A DNA stretch of 64,000 nt from Eustoma russellianum. Its lineage: Eukaryota; Streptophyta; Magnoliopsida; Gentianales; Gentianaceae. The notes below the pieces were generated by a model that saw only the letters and a program-made list of their open reading frames with translations, did not search any database and had not been told where the DNA came from. The stretch covers positions 20,575,419 to 20,639,418 of the forward strand of contig AP025067.1 of NCBI GenBank assembly GCA_036186865.1. Reading direction: 5' to 3'. A program made the position numbers and the translations under genes. Positions 11,366-24,311 of the stretch are shown piece by piece (position 1 is the stretch's first letter; each line of letters starts with the position of its first letter).

Positions 11366-11367
11366 AG

Positions 11368-11379
11368 TGGTATCAGAGC
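11368..11379 (+). promoter_or_regulatory. Primer-binding site, initiator tRNA-Met (B)
   Basis: TGGTATCAGAGC lies 2 nt after the 5' LTR. Confidence 0.95.
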
Positions 11380-12501
11380 TCTCGTTTATCTTCATCTCAA
11401 TTATCTTTTCTTGTGTCGTTTTGTGTTATTCTTAGTATACCCAATCATTCAAAAAAAAAAAACGTCTCTAGTCAAAAAGATTTGATCTTTTACTTCATTT
11501 CATCAAAAACAAAAACAAAGATCTCATCTTTAACACACTTAATCATAGGATCATTGTTGTTTGCATTGAATAGGATTTAACTCCACCTAAAATCAGTCCA
11601 AGGCCTAAAAGAAGCTACCTTTGAGTCAAATACCTTGTTGTTAACGAAGCTTTTAATTAAATTTGCTTGTGTGATATTGAATACAAGTTTGTTTGTTTTG
11701 GTTGTATTGGTATCCAAGGGAAAATATTTGTTCTACTACACATCCATACAAACACAAAAAGGATCATCTTTTGAGCATACACAACTGATTCTCGCAAAAG
11801 CAAACAAGGGTTACATCAAGGCTGCTTTGAACGTCAAAAAAAAAAGAAAGGCAAAGAAAAACGTGCACAACAACAACCAAAAAAAAGTGCACAAAGAAAG
11901 GAAGAGAAAAGAAGTTCCTTTTGTACAAAAGTTTCATCTTTTTGCATCTACTATCCAAGTTGACAAAAGCAAAACAAAACCGTGTGTTTGCCCCAAAACA
12001 ACACACATAAAACCTTCAAATTCTCAACCTTGGATACACATTCATACTATCAATCAAAGAACTTGCATTTGATATTGCATAAGTTGGTTTAATTAAAGAT
12101 TGCCCAGGACAACCCCTAGCAGTTCTTTGGTTCAGCCAACTACATCACTTTTGGTTTCTTGTTTCTTTGAATCATAGTTATTAAGTGTGTTTAAAAATTG
12201 TGCTCTAGATTTCTTGAAGCTGTTTTACCACTTGTTGATCAATTGGTGTTTTTGAAGGCAAAAGAATCTTGCAAGGACAGAAAAACAAAACAGATTGTGG
12301 TTAGCCAATTTGGGACTTGCCTTAAGAGATTCTAGCTCAAGATTGGCCAAGGAAAAACACTTGAACAATTGAGAGAAAACAAGGGAGGACAAAAAAGGCC
12401 AAACAGATTTTCGTTTTCCTTTTTGTTTTCACTAACAACTCACCTTTGTTTCTTGTGTTAGTTTTCTTCTTTTCTTGTTTGTGAAAGCGTTTCAGGTTGC
12501 C
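11380..12501 (+). other. Untranslated leader of B
   Basis: About 1.1 kb before gag. It contains a Lys-rich open stretch (about 11635-12072) with no sign of being a real gene. A pyrimidine-rich tract followed by TTTCAG directly precedes the gag start, which may reflect a spliced leader; that is speculative. Confidence 0.75.
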
Positions 12502-15500
12502 ATGGAGGGATCAAACAGTACACAAGGAGGAGGAGACAAAGTGGAATTTTCAATGGAAAAGATGGCACAAATGCTTAGTACCATGCAATCTAGGTTGGAT
12601 GAGTGGGAAGCAAGGATGACATCCAACACACCCCCTACCCAAGAACAGCCCCCACATCAAAACCAAGGCCAAACATCCCGTGGAACTGAACCTAAGGGAT
12701 CCACAAGCATGGGAGGTAGAGGAGGAGCAAGGGGTAGAGGAGATAGGAGACACGGAGTGAGACCACAACCTGTTAGGGAGGAATGGAATGACTACTATGA
12801 AGAGGAAGAGGTTGAGGAGGTATACCCAAGACCTCAAGGCCGAATACAACCTAGGAGGTATGTACCCCAAGAGGATGATTATTTGAAAACCAAAATAAAC
12901 ATTCCACCCTTTTATGGTAAAAGTGACCCTGAAGCTTACATTGAGTGGGAGAGAAAAGTTGACATGATCTTTTCCTATACCAACTATACCGAGTTGCAAA
13001 AAGTGAGATATGCAAGTATAGAGTTCTTGGAATATGCCTTGATTTGGTGGGACCAAACTCAAAGCATAAGAAGAAGGACTAGACAACCCACAATTGGAAC
13101 TTGGGATGAGATGAAATATGAGATGAGAAAGAAATTCATTCCAGAATCTTACGAGAGATCCATGTTCCAAAAGTTGCAGTGCCTAACTCAAGGAAATAAA
13201 AGTGTGGATGAATACTTTAAGGAGTTAGAGAGTTTGTTGATAAAAACCGATACTGAAGAATCTGAGGAGGCAACCATGGCTAGGTTTTTGGGAGGTCTTA
13301 ATAAGGAGATTGGGTTTCAACTTGAACTCACTACCTATGTTGATCTAAATTCCATGGTTCACAAAGCTGAGAAAATTGAGCGGCAATTAAAGGTACGTTC
13401 TTCTACTAGTGGATTTGGTTTTAGAACTAATACTTCTTCTTTTTCTAAAGTGCAGCCTAGGTCTAATGGTAATGGAGGAGCACGGCCAAGTTCAAACACC
13501 CCCGGCCAAAACAGCCAGAACACTCCAAATAAACCACACTTCACTCAAAGGACCAATGGTGCAAATCTAGGTCAAAATGACAAAGGCAAAGGCAAGGCAA
13601 ACCCTCCAAGGACAAGGGAGATTGAGTGTTTTAAATGTAGAGGGAGAGGGCATTATGCAAGGGACTGCCCTAATGCCAAGAAAGTGTTGTACCTTGAGGA
13701 AACAAATGAATTCTATTCAGAAGAGGAGGAAGAAGAAGCCACAAAGGAAGAATACCAAGAGGACTCAGCTGAGGAGATAAAGAGTGATGAAGAGGGTGCA
13801 TATAAGGACTTTCTTGTGGTAAGAAAAGCCTTAAGTGCACACATGAAGGAGGAAGAAGAAAGCTTGCAAAGGGAGAACATTTTCCACATCCATTGTTTGG
13901 TAAAAGGCAAAACTTGCACTTTAATTATTGATAGTGGTTCATGTGCTAATGTTGCAAGTATTGAACTTGTTAGAAAGCTAGATTTACCTATGATTGATCA
14001 TTCCCATCCCTATAGGTTATCTTGGCTAAATGATTGTGGTGAGATTCATGTGTCTAAACAAGTTCTGATTTCTTTATCTATTGGCGGCTACAAAGATGAA
14101 ATTTTGTGTGATGTAGCTCCTATGCATGCTAGTCATATTTTGTTAGGTAGACCTTGGCAATTTGACAAGCATGTTATTTATGATGGTAGATTGAACATGT
14201 ATGCTTTTACTTTTAATGGCAAAAAGTTTAAGTTGCATGCATTGTCTCCACATAAAGTTTATGAGGATGCTAAGAGGATGAAAAAGAACCATTCAGATCC
14301 TAAGGAAAAGGAGGCTGAAAAAAGGTTCTTAGAGGCTCTTAAAAAGGAGAGAAGAAGCCTTTTGGAGGCCACAAACTCCTCGGCCAAGGGTACACAACCC
14401 ACGGCCCAAATCGGTCCACCCTCACCCACGGTTCAAACACTTTCACAAGCATCCACCCCACAAATTTCACGTCCACCTAAGAAGCATGCTTTCTTTGCAA
14501 AATCTCGTGAAGTTACACATGCATTGTATGATAATAAAACTGTTTTGGTGATGCTTTACAAAGATAGTGTTGCATGCTTGTTTTCTAAGAATGACTTACC
14601 ATCTACCTTGCCTAGTGGTGTTGTTTCTTTGTTGGAAGAATTTGCAGATTTGTTTCCCGAGGAGGAACCACATGGGTTGCCACCTTTAAGAGGGATTGAG
14701 CACCACATAGACTTTATTCCAGGGGCTGTCCTACCTAATAGGCCAGCTTATAGAGCCAATCCGGAGGAAACAAAGGAGATACAAAGGCAAGTGGAGGATC
14801 TCTTGGCCAAGGAGAAGGTAAGGGAAAGTATGAGTCCAAGTGCAGTGCCAGTCATCCTTGTTCCAAAAAAAGATGGCACTTGGAGGATGTGTACAGATTG
14901 TAGGGCCATCAACAAAATCACTGTAAAGTATAGGTATCCCATTCCTAGACTTGATGATATGCTTGATATGTTGCATGGTTCACAATGGTATACGAAAATT
15001 GATTTGAAAAGTGGTTATTTTCAAGTGAGGATAAGAGAGGGTGATGAATAGAAAACAGCTTTTAAAACTAAATTTGGATTGTATGAATGGTTAGTTATGC
15101 CTTTTGGGTTAACTAATGCACCTAGTACATTCATGAGACTAATGAATGAAGTTTTGAGAGCTTTTATTGGGAAGTTTGTTGTGGTTTATTTTGATGACAT
15201 CTTGATCTATTCTAAGACCTTAGAAGAGCATTTAGATCACATAAGGGCTGTTTTTGAAAAGCTAAGAAAAGAAAAACTTTATGCTAACTTTAAGAAATGT
15301 TCTTTTTGTTTGGACAAAGTTGTTTTTCTTGGTTTTGTAATCAGTTCTGCAGGGATTGAAATGGATCAAGACAAGGTGAAATCCATCCTTGAATGGCCTA
15401 CACCAAAGAGTGTGGGAGAAGTGAGGAGCTTTCATGGTTTGGCAGGTTTTTATAGGCGGTTTGTCAAAGACTTTTCAACCGTAGCCGCACCATTGAATGA

Positions 15501-17223
15501 GATCGTCAAGAAAGAGGTTGGGTTCCATTGGGGGGACGCCCAACAAAGGGCGTTTGATGAGCTTAAAAGACGTCTCACTACAGCACCTATCTTGAAGTTG
15601 CCCAACTTTGATGATACGTTTGAGATAGAGTGTGATGCAAGTGGCGTGGGAATTGGAGCTGTTCTAACCCAAGGTAAGCATCCTATTGCTTATTTCAGTG
15701 AAAAGTTGAAAGGTGCTGCATTGAACTATCCTACTTATGATAAGGAGTTGTATGCTTTAGTAAGGTCCTTACAAACTTGGCAACACTACTTGCAACCCAA
15801 AGAGTTTGTCATTCATACTGATCATGAAAGTTTGAAGTACCTTAAGAGTCAAGGAAAACTGAATAAGAGGCATGCAAAGTGGGTTGAGTTTATTGAGCAA
15901 TTTCCTTATGTCATTAAGTATAAGCAAGGAAAAGATAACATAGTTGCTGATGCTTTGTCTAGAAGGTATACTTTGATTACTAAGTTGTCTTCACACTTGC
16001 TTGGCTTTGAATTTGTTAAAGAATTGTATAAGGATGATTCTGATTTTGCTTCCATTTATGATGCATGTGTTGATTCTCCTTTTGGTAAATTCTATTTGCA
16101 TGATGGCTATTTGTTTAAGGAGAAACGATTATGCATTCCTAAGGGATCAATGCGAGAATTGCTGGTTAAGGAAGCACATGGGGGCGGGTTAATGGGGCAC
16201 TTTGGAGTTTTTAAAACTTTAGAAACTTTAAAGGAACATTTCTTTTGGCCTCACATGAAGTCAGATGTTGCAAAGATTTGTAGTAGTTGCATCACTTGTA
16301 GGCAAGCTAAGTCCAAAACACAACCTCATGGTTTGTACACACCCTTGGACGTCCCTAGTGCACCTTGGGAGGACATTTCTATGGATTTTGTTCTTGGCTT
16401 ACCTAGATCAAAAGGTGGTAGAGATAGTGTCTTTGTTGTGGTAGACAGATTCTCTAAGATGGCACACTTTATTGCTTGTCACAAAGTAGATGATGCTTCT
16501 TACATTGCAAATCTGTTCTTTAAAGAAGTTGTTCGATTGCATGGCATGCCTAAAACAATTGTTAGTGATAGGGACAGTAAATTCTTGAGTCATTTTTGGC
16601 GTGTGCTTTGGAGCAAGTTGGGAACTAAGCTTTTGTTTTCTACTACTGCACATCCACAAACAGATGGCCAAACTGAAGTGGTAAATCGGACCTTGTCACA
16701 AATGTTGCGTGCTTTAATCCAAAGCCATCTGAAAAATTGGGAAGAATGTTTACCACATATTGAGTTTGCTTACAATAGAGCCGTTCATAGTGGGTCTTTG
16801 TATTCTCCTTTTGAAGTTGTCTATGGTTTTCTACCCCATTCCCCACTTGATTTGTTGCCTATTCCAATTGATGAGCGTACTAGCATGGATGGTAAACAAC
16901 GAGCTGAAATGATCAAAAAGTTGCATGAAAAAGTTAAACTTCAACTTGAACGAAAGAATAGACAGTATGCCAAACAAGCTAACAAGCATAGAAAAGATGT
17001 TGTGTTTTATCCTGGAGATCTTGTTTGGTTGCATTTAAGGAAGGAACGATTTCCTAAGGAGAGGAAGTCCAAGCTTATGCCTCGAGGAGATGGACCTTTT
17101 AAGGTCATTCAAAAGGTTGGTCCAAATGCTTATGTGCTTGATCTTCCTCCAGACAGGTATGGTTCAGTTTCTAACACCTTCAATGTAAGTGATCTTTCCC
17201 CTTTTGAGCATTTTTATCTTGAT

Positions 17224-17239
17224 GATTCGAGGGCGAATC
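17224..17239 (+). promoter_or_regulatory. Conserved stem-loop upstream of the polypurine tract (B)
   Basis: GATTCG-AGGG-CGAATC: the stem is identical to that in A, C, E and F and one loop base differs. Spacing to the LTR is again 19 nt. Confidence 0.6.
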
Positions 17240-17244
17240 TTTTT

Positions 17245-17257
17245 GAGGAGGGGGGGA
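17245..17257 (+). promoter_or_regulatory. Polypurine tract of B
   Basis: GAGGAGGGGGG run just before the 3' LTR. Confidence 0.85.
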
Positions 17258-17258
17258 T

Positions 17259-18652
17259 TGATGAGGCTGAGGAGCAGCCCCCTAATGAGGAACTTGCACA
17301 AGGTGCCCTTAACCATAAGGGGCCGTTGACAAGGAGCCAAACCAAGAGGATTAATGGTTTTCAACTTGGTTTTGATGTTGGCTCTTTTCTAACCAAACAT
17401 GTGCAAGATGAACCAATGGATGTTCCTCCTAAATGGGTGCTCGTTGTTGAGCTTAAGAACTGATTATCCATTGATAGTCAGTTCCGCTTGTTGGTGCCGT
17501 TTCTGTGGCTTTTAGTTGTCTTTTCGTTTGCTTCTTTTAAAGTTTGTTTAGAATACTTATGTTTGGTGTATGAGTGTGTTTTGTAGGTGTTACAAGTCTT
17601 GGAAACGTTTTGAGCTTTGGAAAGGAGGGCTTCTCAGAGTTGGACCAAGATTGTCCATACAAGGCTGTTTTGTGATTTTGGGCTTTCAAACGAGATTGGG
17701 AGTGCATGGAACCAGCTGGACCTTGAAGTAGACTTAATTTGGAGCAACTTTCATGTTTTGGGTTTTGTCAAAATCAGTCCACAAAAATAGATACAAGAGC
17801 TGCAAGAAAGAAGTCCAAAACAAGCCCAATTGTGCAAATTAGGGTTTCGGTTTTCTTGAAGAAAGGGGGCAGCCGCCTAGGCATCTTCAAATGCGATTAA
17901 GAGACTTTCTATAATGTCATAAATCAGATTGGTATGATTGGAATGAATTATGGGAGTCATAATTGAAGATTTGGAGCAAATAAGGAGATAATTCAAGAAA
18001 GAGGAAGTTACCAAAATTAGATCATGTGGCAAAAGGAAGGCTGAAGTGGCGTTTTTAAGGGAGGCAAAGGAGGCACAAGGCAAGTCTAGAAGGATGGTAA
18101 TAATGCAATAATTGATGATTGAGACAATAATTGTGGATTTGCCAAGAGAAGGGAACTTACCAAAATTAACAAAATTCAGATTTGTGCACAACAAGGGAAG
18201 GTGGCGCCAACATGGAGACTCCAAGGAAGCCCTAGCCGTTTTTATTGAGAGTGTTTTACAAGACTTGTAATCATATATATAGATCACTTAGCATTTCTTT
18301 GAGTAGTTAGACTATTTTTCTTCATTGAACTAAAAACCCTAGTGTTTTATGTTTTCTTTTGTTCTTGAGTTTTCTTGAATAAAAGTTTGTGTTTTTCCTT
18401 TGGTTTACACATATCTAAATCAAGGCTAGATCCAATTAAGGATTGTGTGTTCCTTGTTGGTGATCCACAATCCAAGGATTAGGAGTGACTGGTTGGATTG
18501 AGCGGATTGAAACACACATAACCAAACGAATTTGGAGGCTTGAAGGAAGGTGGTTGCTTGGCACCATTGTCCATCACATTCAAGGCTTGAAGGACGTTTG
18601 GAGAGTGAAGAAAGATCGGGACAACATTAACATACGAACCATATTCGTATCA
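17259..18652 (+). repeat. 3' LTR of element B
   Basis: Near-identical to the 5' LTR. TATATATAG is at 18274-18282. The pol stop codon falls 205 bp inside it. Confidence 0.95.
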
Positions 18653-20272
18653 CAAAGGGAACGTTAATTTATTTCATCTTATGGTCTAGAAATTTACCTG
18701 TTGAATGACTGAAAATTTTGGTATGGCTTTCCATGTCCCACTGTCGGAAGATCCGGTTAGAATGAATCACGAAAAGCAACTTCTTCTGAAACAACTCTGA
18801 CATCACTAAATCTCGTATGGGGGAAGACGTTCGAGACCTGTATGATATTCTATGGCGCTTTTGAAATTGCTCATATACTTAGCAATATGTAGAACAACTG
18901 CATTAAAATAAATCATAAAACTATAACGTTGTAGGCTCTTGGAGGCAGACAAAAACAATCAAAAGATAAACAAAAACTAAACCAAGCAATCGAAACTGTA
19001 AAGCAAAACATGAAACACATGCAATTATATATCCACATATCAGAACTTCCGTTTGGATAATATCGAGCTAATGATACCCTTCATCTTTAAGATTTAATCT
19101 TCAGGTAAGCTGATGCAAGGAAAATTTCCCATCTTTTTGTTACAACATTTGGCAGTTTCATTTTAGTTATAATAGATATCTACTTATTGTTACTTCCGAT
19201 TCTTTTAGGCAGCTTTCATTGAAATGAAGGATATCAATCATAAGAACTTTTTATCAAAGTCATTGATTCTTTTTTGTTTTTGTTTTCTTTTGTAATACTT
19301 TTTATCAAGATTCCAAGTCTACTTACAGGATAGAAGGGTTCTTTCTCATGAGCTCTCATGTTTTAAGTTTCTTAACTCAAACAATCAGCTTCATTTTTCG
19401 CAAAATAACCGCATGATTGAATTAAAACAAGATGACTATAACGTAGACAGACAACCTTAGTAAAAAACACAAAACCAAAGAAACTTGGTGGAGTATGGTA
19501 ACTAACTCAAAAGGGTAATGGTACTACACATTATTCCTGCACGAGACAAAACAAACTAAATAAGAAGCCAAAACAACAATTCTTAAACCAGGACAAGAGA
19601 TATTAGGACACGTACCTTGACATTATGCCCGACAATGGACTAAGATCGTCATCATCGTGCAGTTCAAACACGAAGCCTACATATCTTTGTACAAAAACTT
19701 TTAGAGTGACTCACAAAAGAAGGTGGAAACAAAAGTTCAATCAGACAAATACTAGATGCCATTACAGAAATGTGCAAAATGACATAGTTCAACCAGAAAA
19801 TGAAGGGGCTATGAAAAACTGTACAAAATGTAGAGTCATAAAACATGAAACTAAAGAAGATTGGAGAAAAACAGCTAGTTTAGATGGCGCATACTGAACT
19901 ATCTTCATGTAGCATCGCCAACAGAATGACATTCTTTTCAGGATTAGGTTCACCAACCCACAATTTAACATATGTAGATCCGGAAACAAAAAGGTTACAG
20001 ACACAACATAATATCATAAACCAAAAAAGAAAATTAACCCACGTAACATTAGATGCCACGTAACTTGACTGCAAACAAGCATTACATACGGTAATCCACA
20101 TCAACTAATGAAGCAGCTCAACAAAGATCCCTAGCCTTTACACAAAACTACATAAATTTATTATACCCAGAATTCAGTTTTACCTGGAAAAACAAGACAT
20201 TCTAGTTAGCATAATCCAGGTAGATAAGAACTTCGCGTTGGTTATATCAAAGTCCTAAGTCATTTTAACGAG

Positions 20273-21887
20273 GTTATAAAACAAAGGGAACGTTAATTTA
20301 TTTCATCTTATGGTCTAGAAATTTACCTGTTGAATGACTGAAAATTTTGGTATGGCTTTCCATGTCCCACAGTCGGAAGATCCGGTCAGAATGAATCACG
20401 AAAAGCAACTTCTTCTGAAACAACTCTGACATCACTAGATCTCGTATGGGGGAAGACGTTCAAGACATGTATGATATTCTATGGCGCTTTTGACCAACAA
20501 ATATGAAATTGCTCATGTACTTAGCAATATGTAGAACAACTGCGTTAAAATAAATCATAAAACTATAACGTTGTAGGCTCTTGGAGGCAGACAAAAAAAA
20601 GCAAAAGATAAACAAAAACTAAACCAAGCAATTGAAAGACATGCAATTTTATATCCACTTATCAGAACTTCCGTTTGGATAATATGTAGCTAATGATACC
20701 CTTCATCTTTAAGATTTAATTTTCAGGTAAGATGATGAAAGGAAAATTTCTCATCTTTTTGTTACAACATTTGGCAGTTTCATTTTAGTTAGAATAGATA
20801 TCTCCTTATTGTTACTGCCGATTCTTTTAGGCAGCTTTCATTGAAATGCAGGATATCAATCATCAAAACTTTTTATCAAAATTATTGACTCTTTTTTTTT
20901 CTTTTGTAACTACTTTTTATCAAGATTCCAAGTCTACTTACAAGATAGAAGGGTTCTCTCTCATGAGCTCTCATGTTTTAAGTTTCTTAACTCAAACAAT
21001 CAGCTTCATTTTTCGCAAAATAACCGCATGATTGAATTAAAACAAGATGACTATAACGTAGACAGACAACCTTAGTAAAAAACACAAAACCAAAGAAACT
21101 TGGTGGCGTATGGTAACTAACTCAAAAGGGTAATGGTACTACACATTATTCCTGCACGAGACAAAACAAACTAAATAAGAAGCCAAAACAACAATTCTTA
21201 AACCAGGACAAGAGATATTAGGACACGTACCTTGACATTATGCCCGACAATGGACTAAGATCGTCATCATCGTGCAGTTCAAACACGAAGCCTACATATC
21301 TTTGTACAAAAACTTTTAGAGTGACTCACAAAAGAAGGTGGAAAAAAAAGTTCAATCAGACAAATACTAGATGCCATTACAGAAATGTGCAAAATGACAT
21401 AGTTCAACAAGAAAATGAAGGGGCTATGAAAAACTGTACGAAATGTAGAGTCATAAAACATGAAACAAAAGAAGATTGGAGAAAAACAGCTAGTTTAGAT
21501 GGCGCATACTGAACTATCTTCATGTAGCATCGCCAACAGAATGACATTCTTTTCAGGATTAGGTTCACCAACCCACAATTTAACATATGTAGATCCGGAA
21601 ACAAAAAGGTTACAGACACAACATAATATCATAAACCAAAAAAGAAAATTAACCCACGTAACATCAGATGCCACGTAACTTGACTGCAAACAAGCAGTAC
21701 ATACGGTAATCCACATCAACTAATGAAGCAGCTCAACAAAGATCCCTAGCCTTTACACAAAACTACATAAATTTATTATACCCAGAATTCAGTTTTACCT
21801 GGAAAAACAAGACATTCTAGTTAGCATAATCCAGGTAGATAAGCACTTCGCGTTGGTTATATCAAAGTCCTAAGCCATTTTAACGAG
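20273..21887. repeat. Array unit 4
   Basis: Very similar to unit 3, including the shared mutated acceptor before the 86-nt block and an HC-type change before the 41-nt block (CGTGCAG on the plus strand). Units 3 and 4 are therefore probably the most recent duplication in the array. Confidence 0.8.
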
Positions 21888-22484
21888 GTTATAAAACAAA
21901 GGGAACATTAATTTATTTCATCTTATGGTCTAGAAATTTACCTGTTAAATGACTGAAAATTTTGGTATGGCTTTCCATGTCCCACAGTCGGAAGATCCGG
22001 TCAGAATGAATCTCAATCACGAAAAGCAACTTCTTCTTAAACAACTCTGACATCACTAAATCTCGTATGGCAGAAGACATTCGAGACCTGGATGACATTC
22101 TATGGCTTTTTAGACCAACAAATATGAAATTGCTCATGTACTTAGCAATATGTAGAAACTACATTAAAATAAATCATAAAACTATACCATTGTAGTCTTT
22201 TGGAGGTAGACAACAAAAATCAAAAGATAAACAAAATTTAAACCAAGCAATCGAAAGAGTAAAGCAAAACACAAAACACATGCAATTTTATATTCACATA
22301 TCAGAACTTCAGTTCGGATAATGCAAGGAAAATTTCCCATCTTTTTGTTACAACATTTGCCAATTTCATTTTAGTTAGAATAGAAGCAGTTTCATTTTAG
22401 TTAGAATAGATATCTCCCAATTGTTACTTCCGATACTTTTAGGCAGCTTACATTGAAATGCAGGATATCAATCACCAGAACTTT

Positions 22485-23281
22485 GAGAAAATCTCACTTA
22501 TTAGCCTAAACTTTGGCCCATTACTCAGTTAGCAGCCTAACGTTGATGAAACTCACTTAACAACTCTTTGTCCAAAATGTCTCACTTGTAGCCAGGTGAC
22601 GTTGACCAACTGTTCACCATCCGTTGACTAACCTTTGACTTTCTCAGACCAACCAGGAGTTGACACATGGCAACCCTTTTTAAATAAAAAAATAAAATTG
22701 TATTTTTGAATAAAGTGATTTAAAAGCAATTTAAAAATTCTAAAAAATTGTAAAAATTAATAAGAAAATATATTTTAAAAATCAAAAAATTAGGAAAAAA
22801 GATAAAAATAATAAAAAATTACCCACAACGCCCCAGCACTCCACCCACCTACCCCCCACCCCCGCGCACACCCCAAAAAAATTTTAAAATTTTTTCAACT
22901 CACCCACAAAGCTCCGACCATCTCCCGGCACCCCAAACAATCCAACCCCTGTTTTGGGATGGAGTTTGGATTGTTTGGGATGCCGGGGNNNNNNNNNNGT
23001 AATTTTTTATTATTTTTTATCTTTTTTTCCTAATTTTTTTATTTTTAAAATATTTTTTAATTAATTTTTACAATTTTTTAGAATTTTTACAAATAATAAC
23101 ATTTTTTAGAAATGAATTTTTTTTAAAAAAAGGAGGAAATCTGCTGTAGTAAGTCACCTTCCGGTGACTGGCTACAAGTGAGACATTTTGGACAAAGAGT
23201 TGTTGTTAATTGAGTTTCATCAACGTTAGGCTGCTAACTGAGTAATGAGCCAAACTTTAGGCTAATAAGTGAGATTTTCTC
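22485..23281. mobile_element. Foldback / Mutator-like non-autonomous DNA element
   Basis: Long terminal inverted repeats, over 110 bp, begin GAGAAAATCTCACTTATTAG and are mirrored at the right end. A 10-bp direct repeat CCAGAACTTT flanks the element (22475-22484 and 23282-23291). Unit 6 at about 24946 shows the uninterrupted site. TIR length and target-site size fit non-autonomous Mutator-like or foldback elements. The interior is very AT-rich with a C-rich patch (about 22820-22870) and a second inner hairpin around 22930-22988. No transposase ORF is present. Confidence 0.85.
22989..22998. other. Assembly gap (10 N)
   Basis: Ten undetermined bases lie at the centre of the foldback, next to an inner hairpin. 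True length is unknown, since a strong hairpin is a common reason for sequencing to fail. Confidence 0.98.
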
Positions 23282-24311
23282 CCAGAACTTTTAATCAAAA
23301 TTATTGATTCTTTTTTGTTTTTGTTTTCTTTTGTAACTACTTTTTATCAAGATTCCAAGTCTAATTACAGTATAGAAGGGTTCTCTCTCATGAGGTCTCA
23401 GGTTTCAAGTTTCTTAACTCAAACAATCAGCTTCTTTTTCCTCAAAGTAACCACCTGATTGAATTAAAATAAGATAACTATGATGTAGACGTACCTTAGT
23501 AAAAAAACACAAAACCAAAGAAACTTGGTGGAGTATGGTAACTAACTCAAAAGGGTAATGGTACTACAGATTATTCCTGCACGAAACAAAACTAACTAAA
23601 TAAAAAGCCAAAACAACAATTCTTAAACCAGGACAAGAGATATTAGGACACGTACCTTGACATTATGCCCCATAATCGACTAAGACCGACATCATCCTGC
23701 AGTTCAAACATGAAGCCTACATATGTTGGTACAAAAACTTTTAGAGTGGCTCACAAAAGAAGGCGGAAACAAAAGTTCAATCAGACAAATACTAGATGTC
23801 TTTACAGAAATGTGCAAAATGACATAGTTCAACCAGAAAAGGAAGGGGCTATCAAAAACTGTATGAAATGTAGTCATAAAACACGAAACAAAAGAAGATT
23901 GGAGAAAAACAGCTAGTTTAGATAGCGCATACTGAACTATCTTCATGTAGCATCGCCAACAGAATGACATTCTTTTCAGGATTAGGTTCACCAACCCACA
24001 ATTTAACATATGTAGATCCTGAAACAAAAAAGTTAAAGACACAACATAATATTATCAGCCAAAAAAGAAAATCAACCCAAGTAACTTCAGATGCAACGTA
24101 ACTTGACTGCAAGCAAGCAGTACATACGCTAATCCACATCAACTAATGAAGCAGCTCAACAAAGATCCTTAACCTTTAGACAAAACTACATAAATTTATT
24201 ATACCCATAATTCAGTTTTACCGGGAAAAAACAAGACATTCTAGTGAGGGAAATCCAGATAGATAAGCACTTCGTGTTAGTTATATCAAAGTTCTAAGTT
24301 ATTTTAACAAA

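Larger units (their letters stand above)
12502..17463 (+). pseudogene. Gag-pol polyprotein of B, one in-frame TAG in RT
   Basis: A single frame of 1654 codons encodes gag, protease, RT, RNase H and integrase. I place the start at the ATG at 12502 (MEGSNSTQGGG). The capsid-like domain spans about residues 130-310, and the CCHC zinc knuckle CFKCRGRGHYARDC starts at residue 376. Protease DSG is at residue 477 and RT YFDD at residue 896 (15187-15198). The integrase D-35-E pair lies at 16567 and 16675. The last 68 codons lie in the 3' LTR and carry GPLTRSQ followed by a GSFLTKHVQDEP tail. The TAG at 15049-15051 stands where relatives have Trp (GDEW), a one-base G-to-A change. Downstream coding stays in the same frame and looks intact. 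Confidence 0.94.
9969..18652 (+). mobile_element. Complete Ty3/gypsy element B (CRM-like)
   Basis: This 8684-bp element has two LTRs (1397 and 1394 bp), primer site, leader, one gag-pol frame, polypurine tract and a perfect 5-bp target duplication CAAAG (9964-9968 and 18653-18657). It is inserted in array unit 3. The LTRs differ at only around ten positions that I noticed, so insertion is fairly recent. A single nonsense codon in RT is the only coding defect I see. Confidence 0.96.
9955..20272. repeat. Array unit 3, split by element B
   Basis: The first 14 bp (9955-9968) are separated from the remainder (18653-20272) by element B. Removing B and one copy of CAAAG gives a unit of about 1629 bp. 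Its 86-nt block is at 19895-19980, with a mutated acceptor. Confidence 0.85.
21888..24311. repeat. Array unit 5, carrying a foldback insertion
   Basis: About 1617 bp once the 797-bp foldback and one 10-bp target copy are removed. It lacks a segment found in other units just before TGCAAGGAAAATTT (near 22320) and has a partial duplication of the GCAGTTTCATTTTAGTTAG segment at about 22366-22407, which unit 6 shares. Confidence 0.8.

Noticed and set aside
11635..12072. 145-codon Lys-rich ORF in the B leader
   Set aside because: No domain, low complexity and located between primer site and gag; more likely leader sequence.
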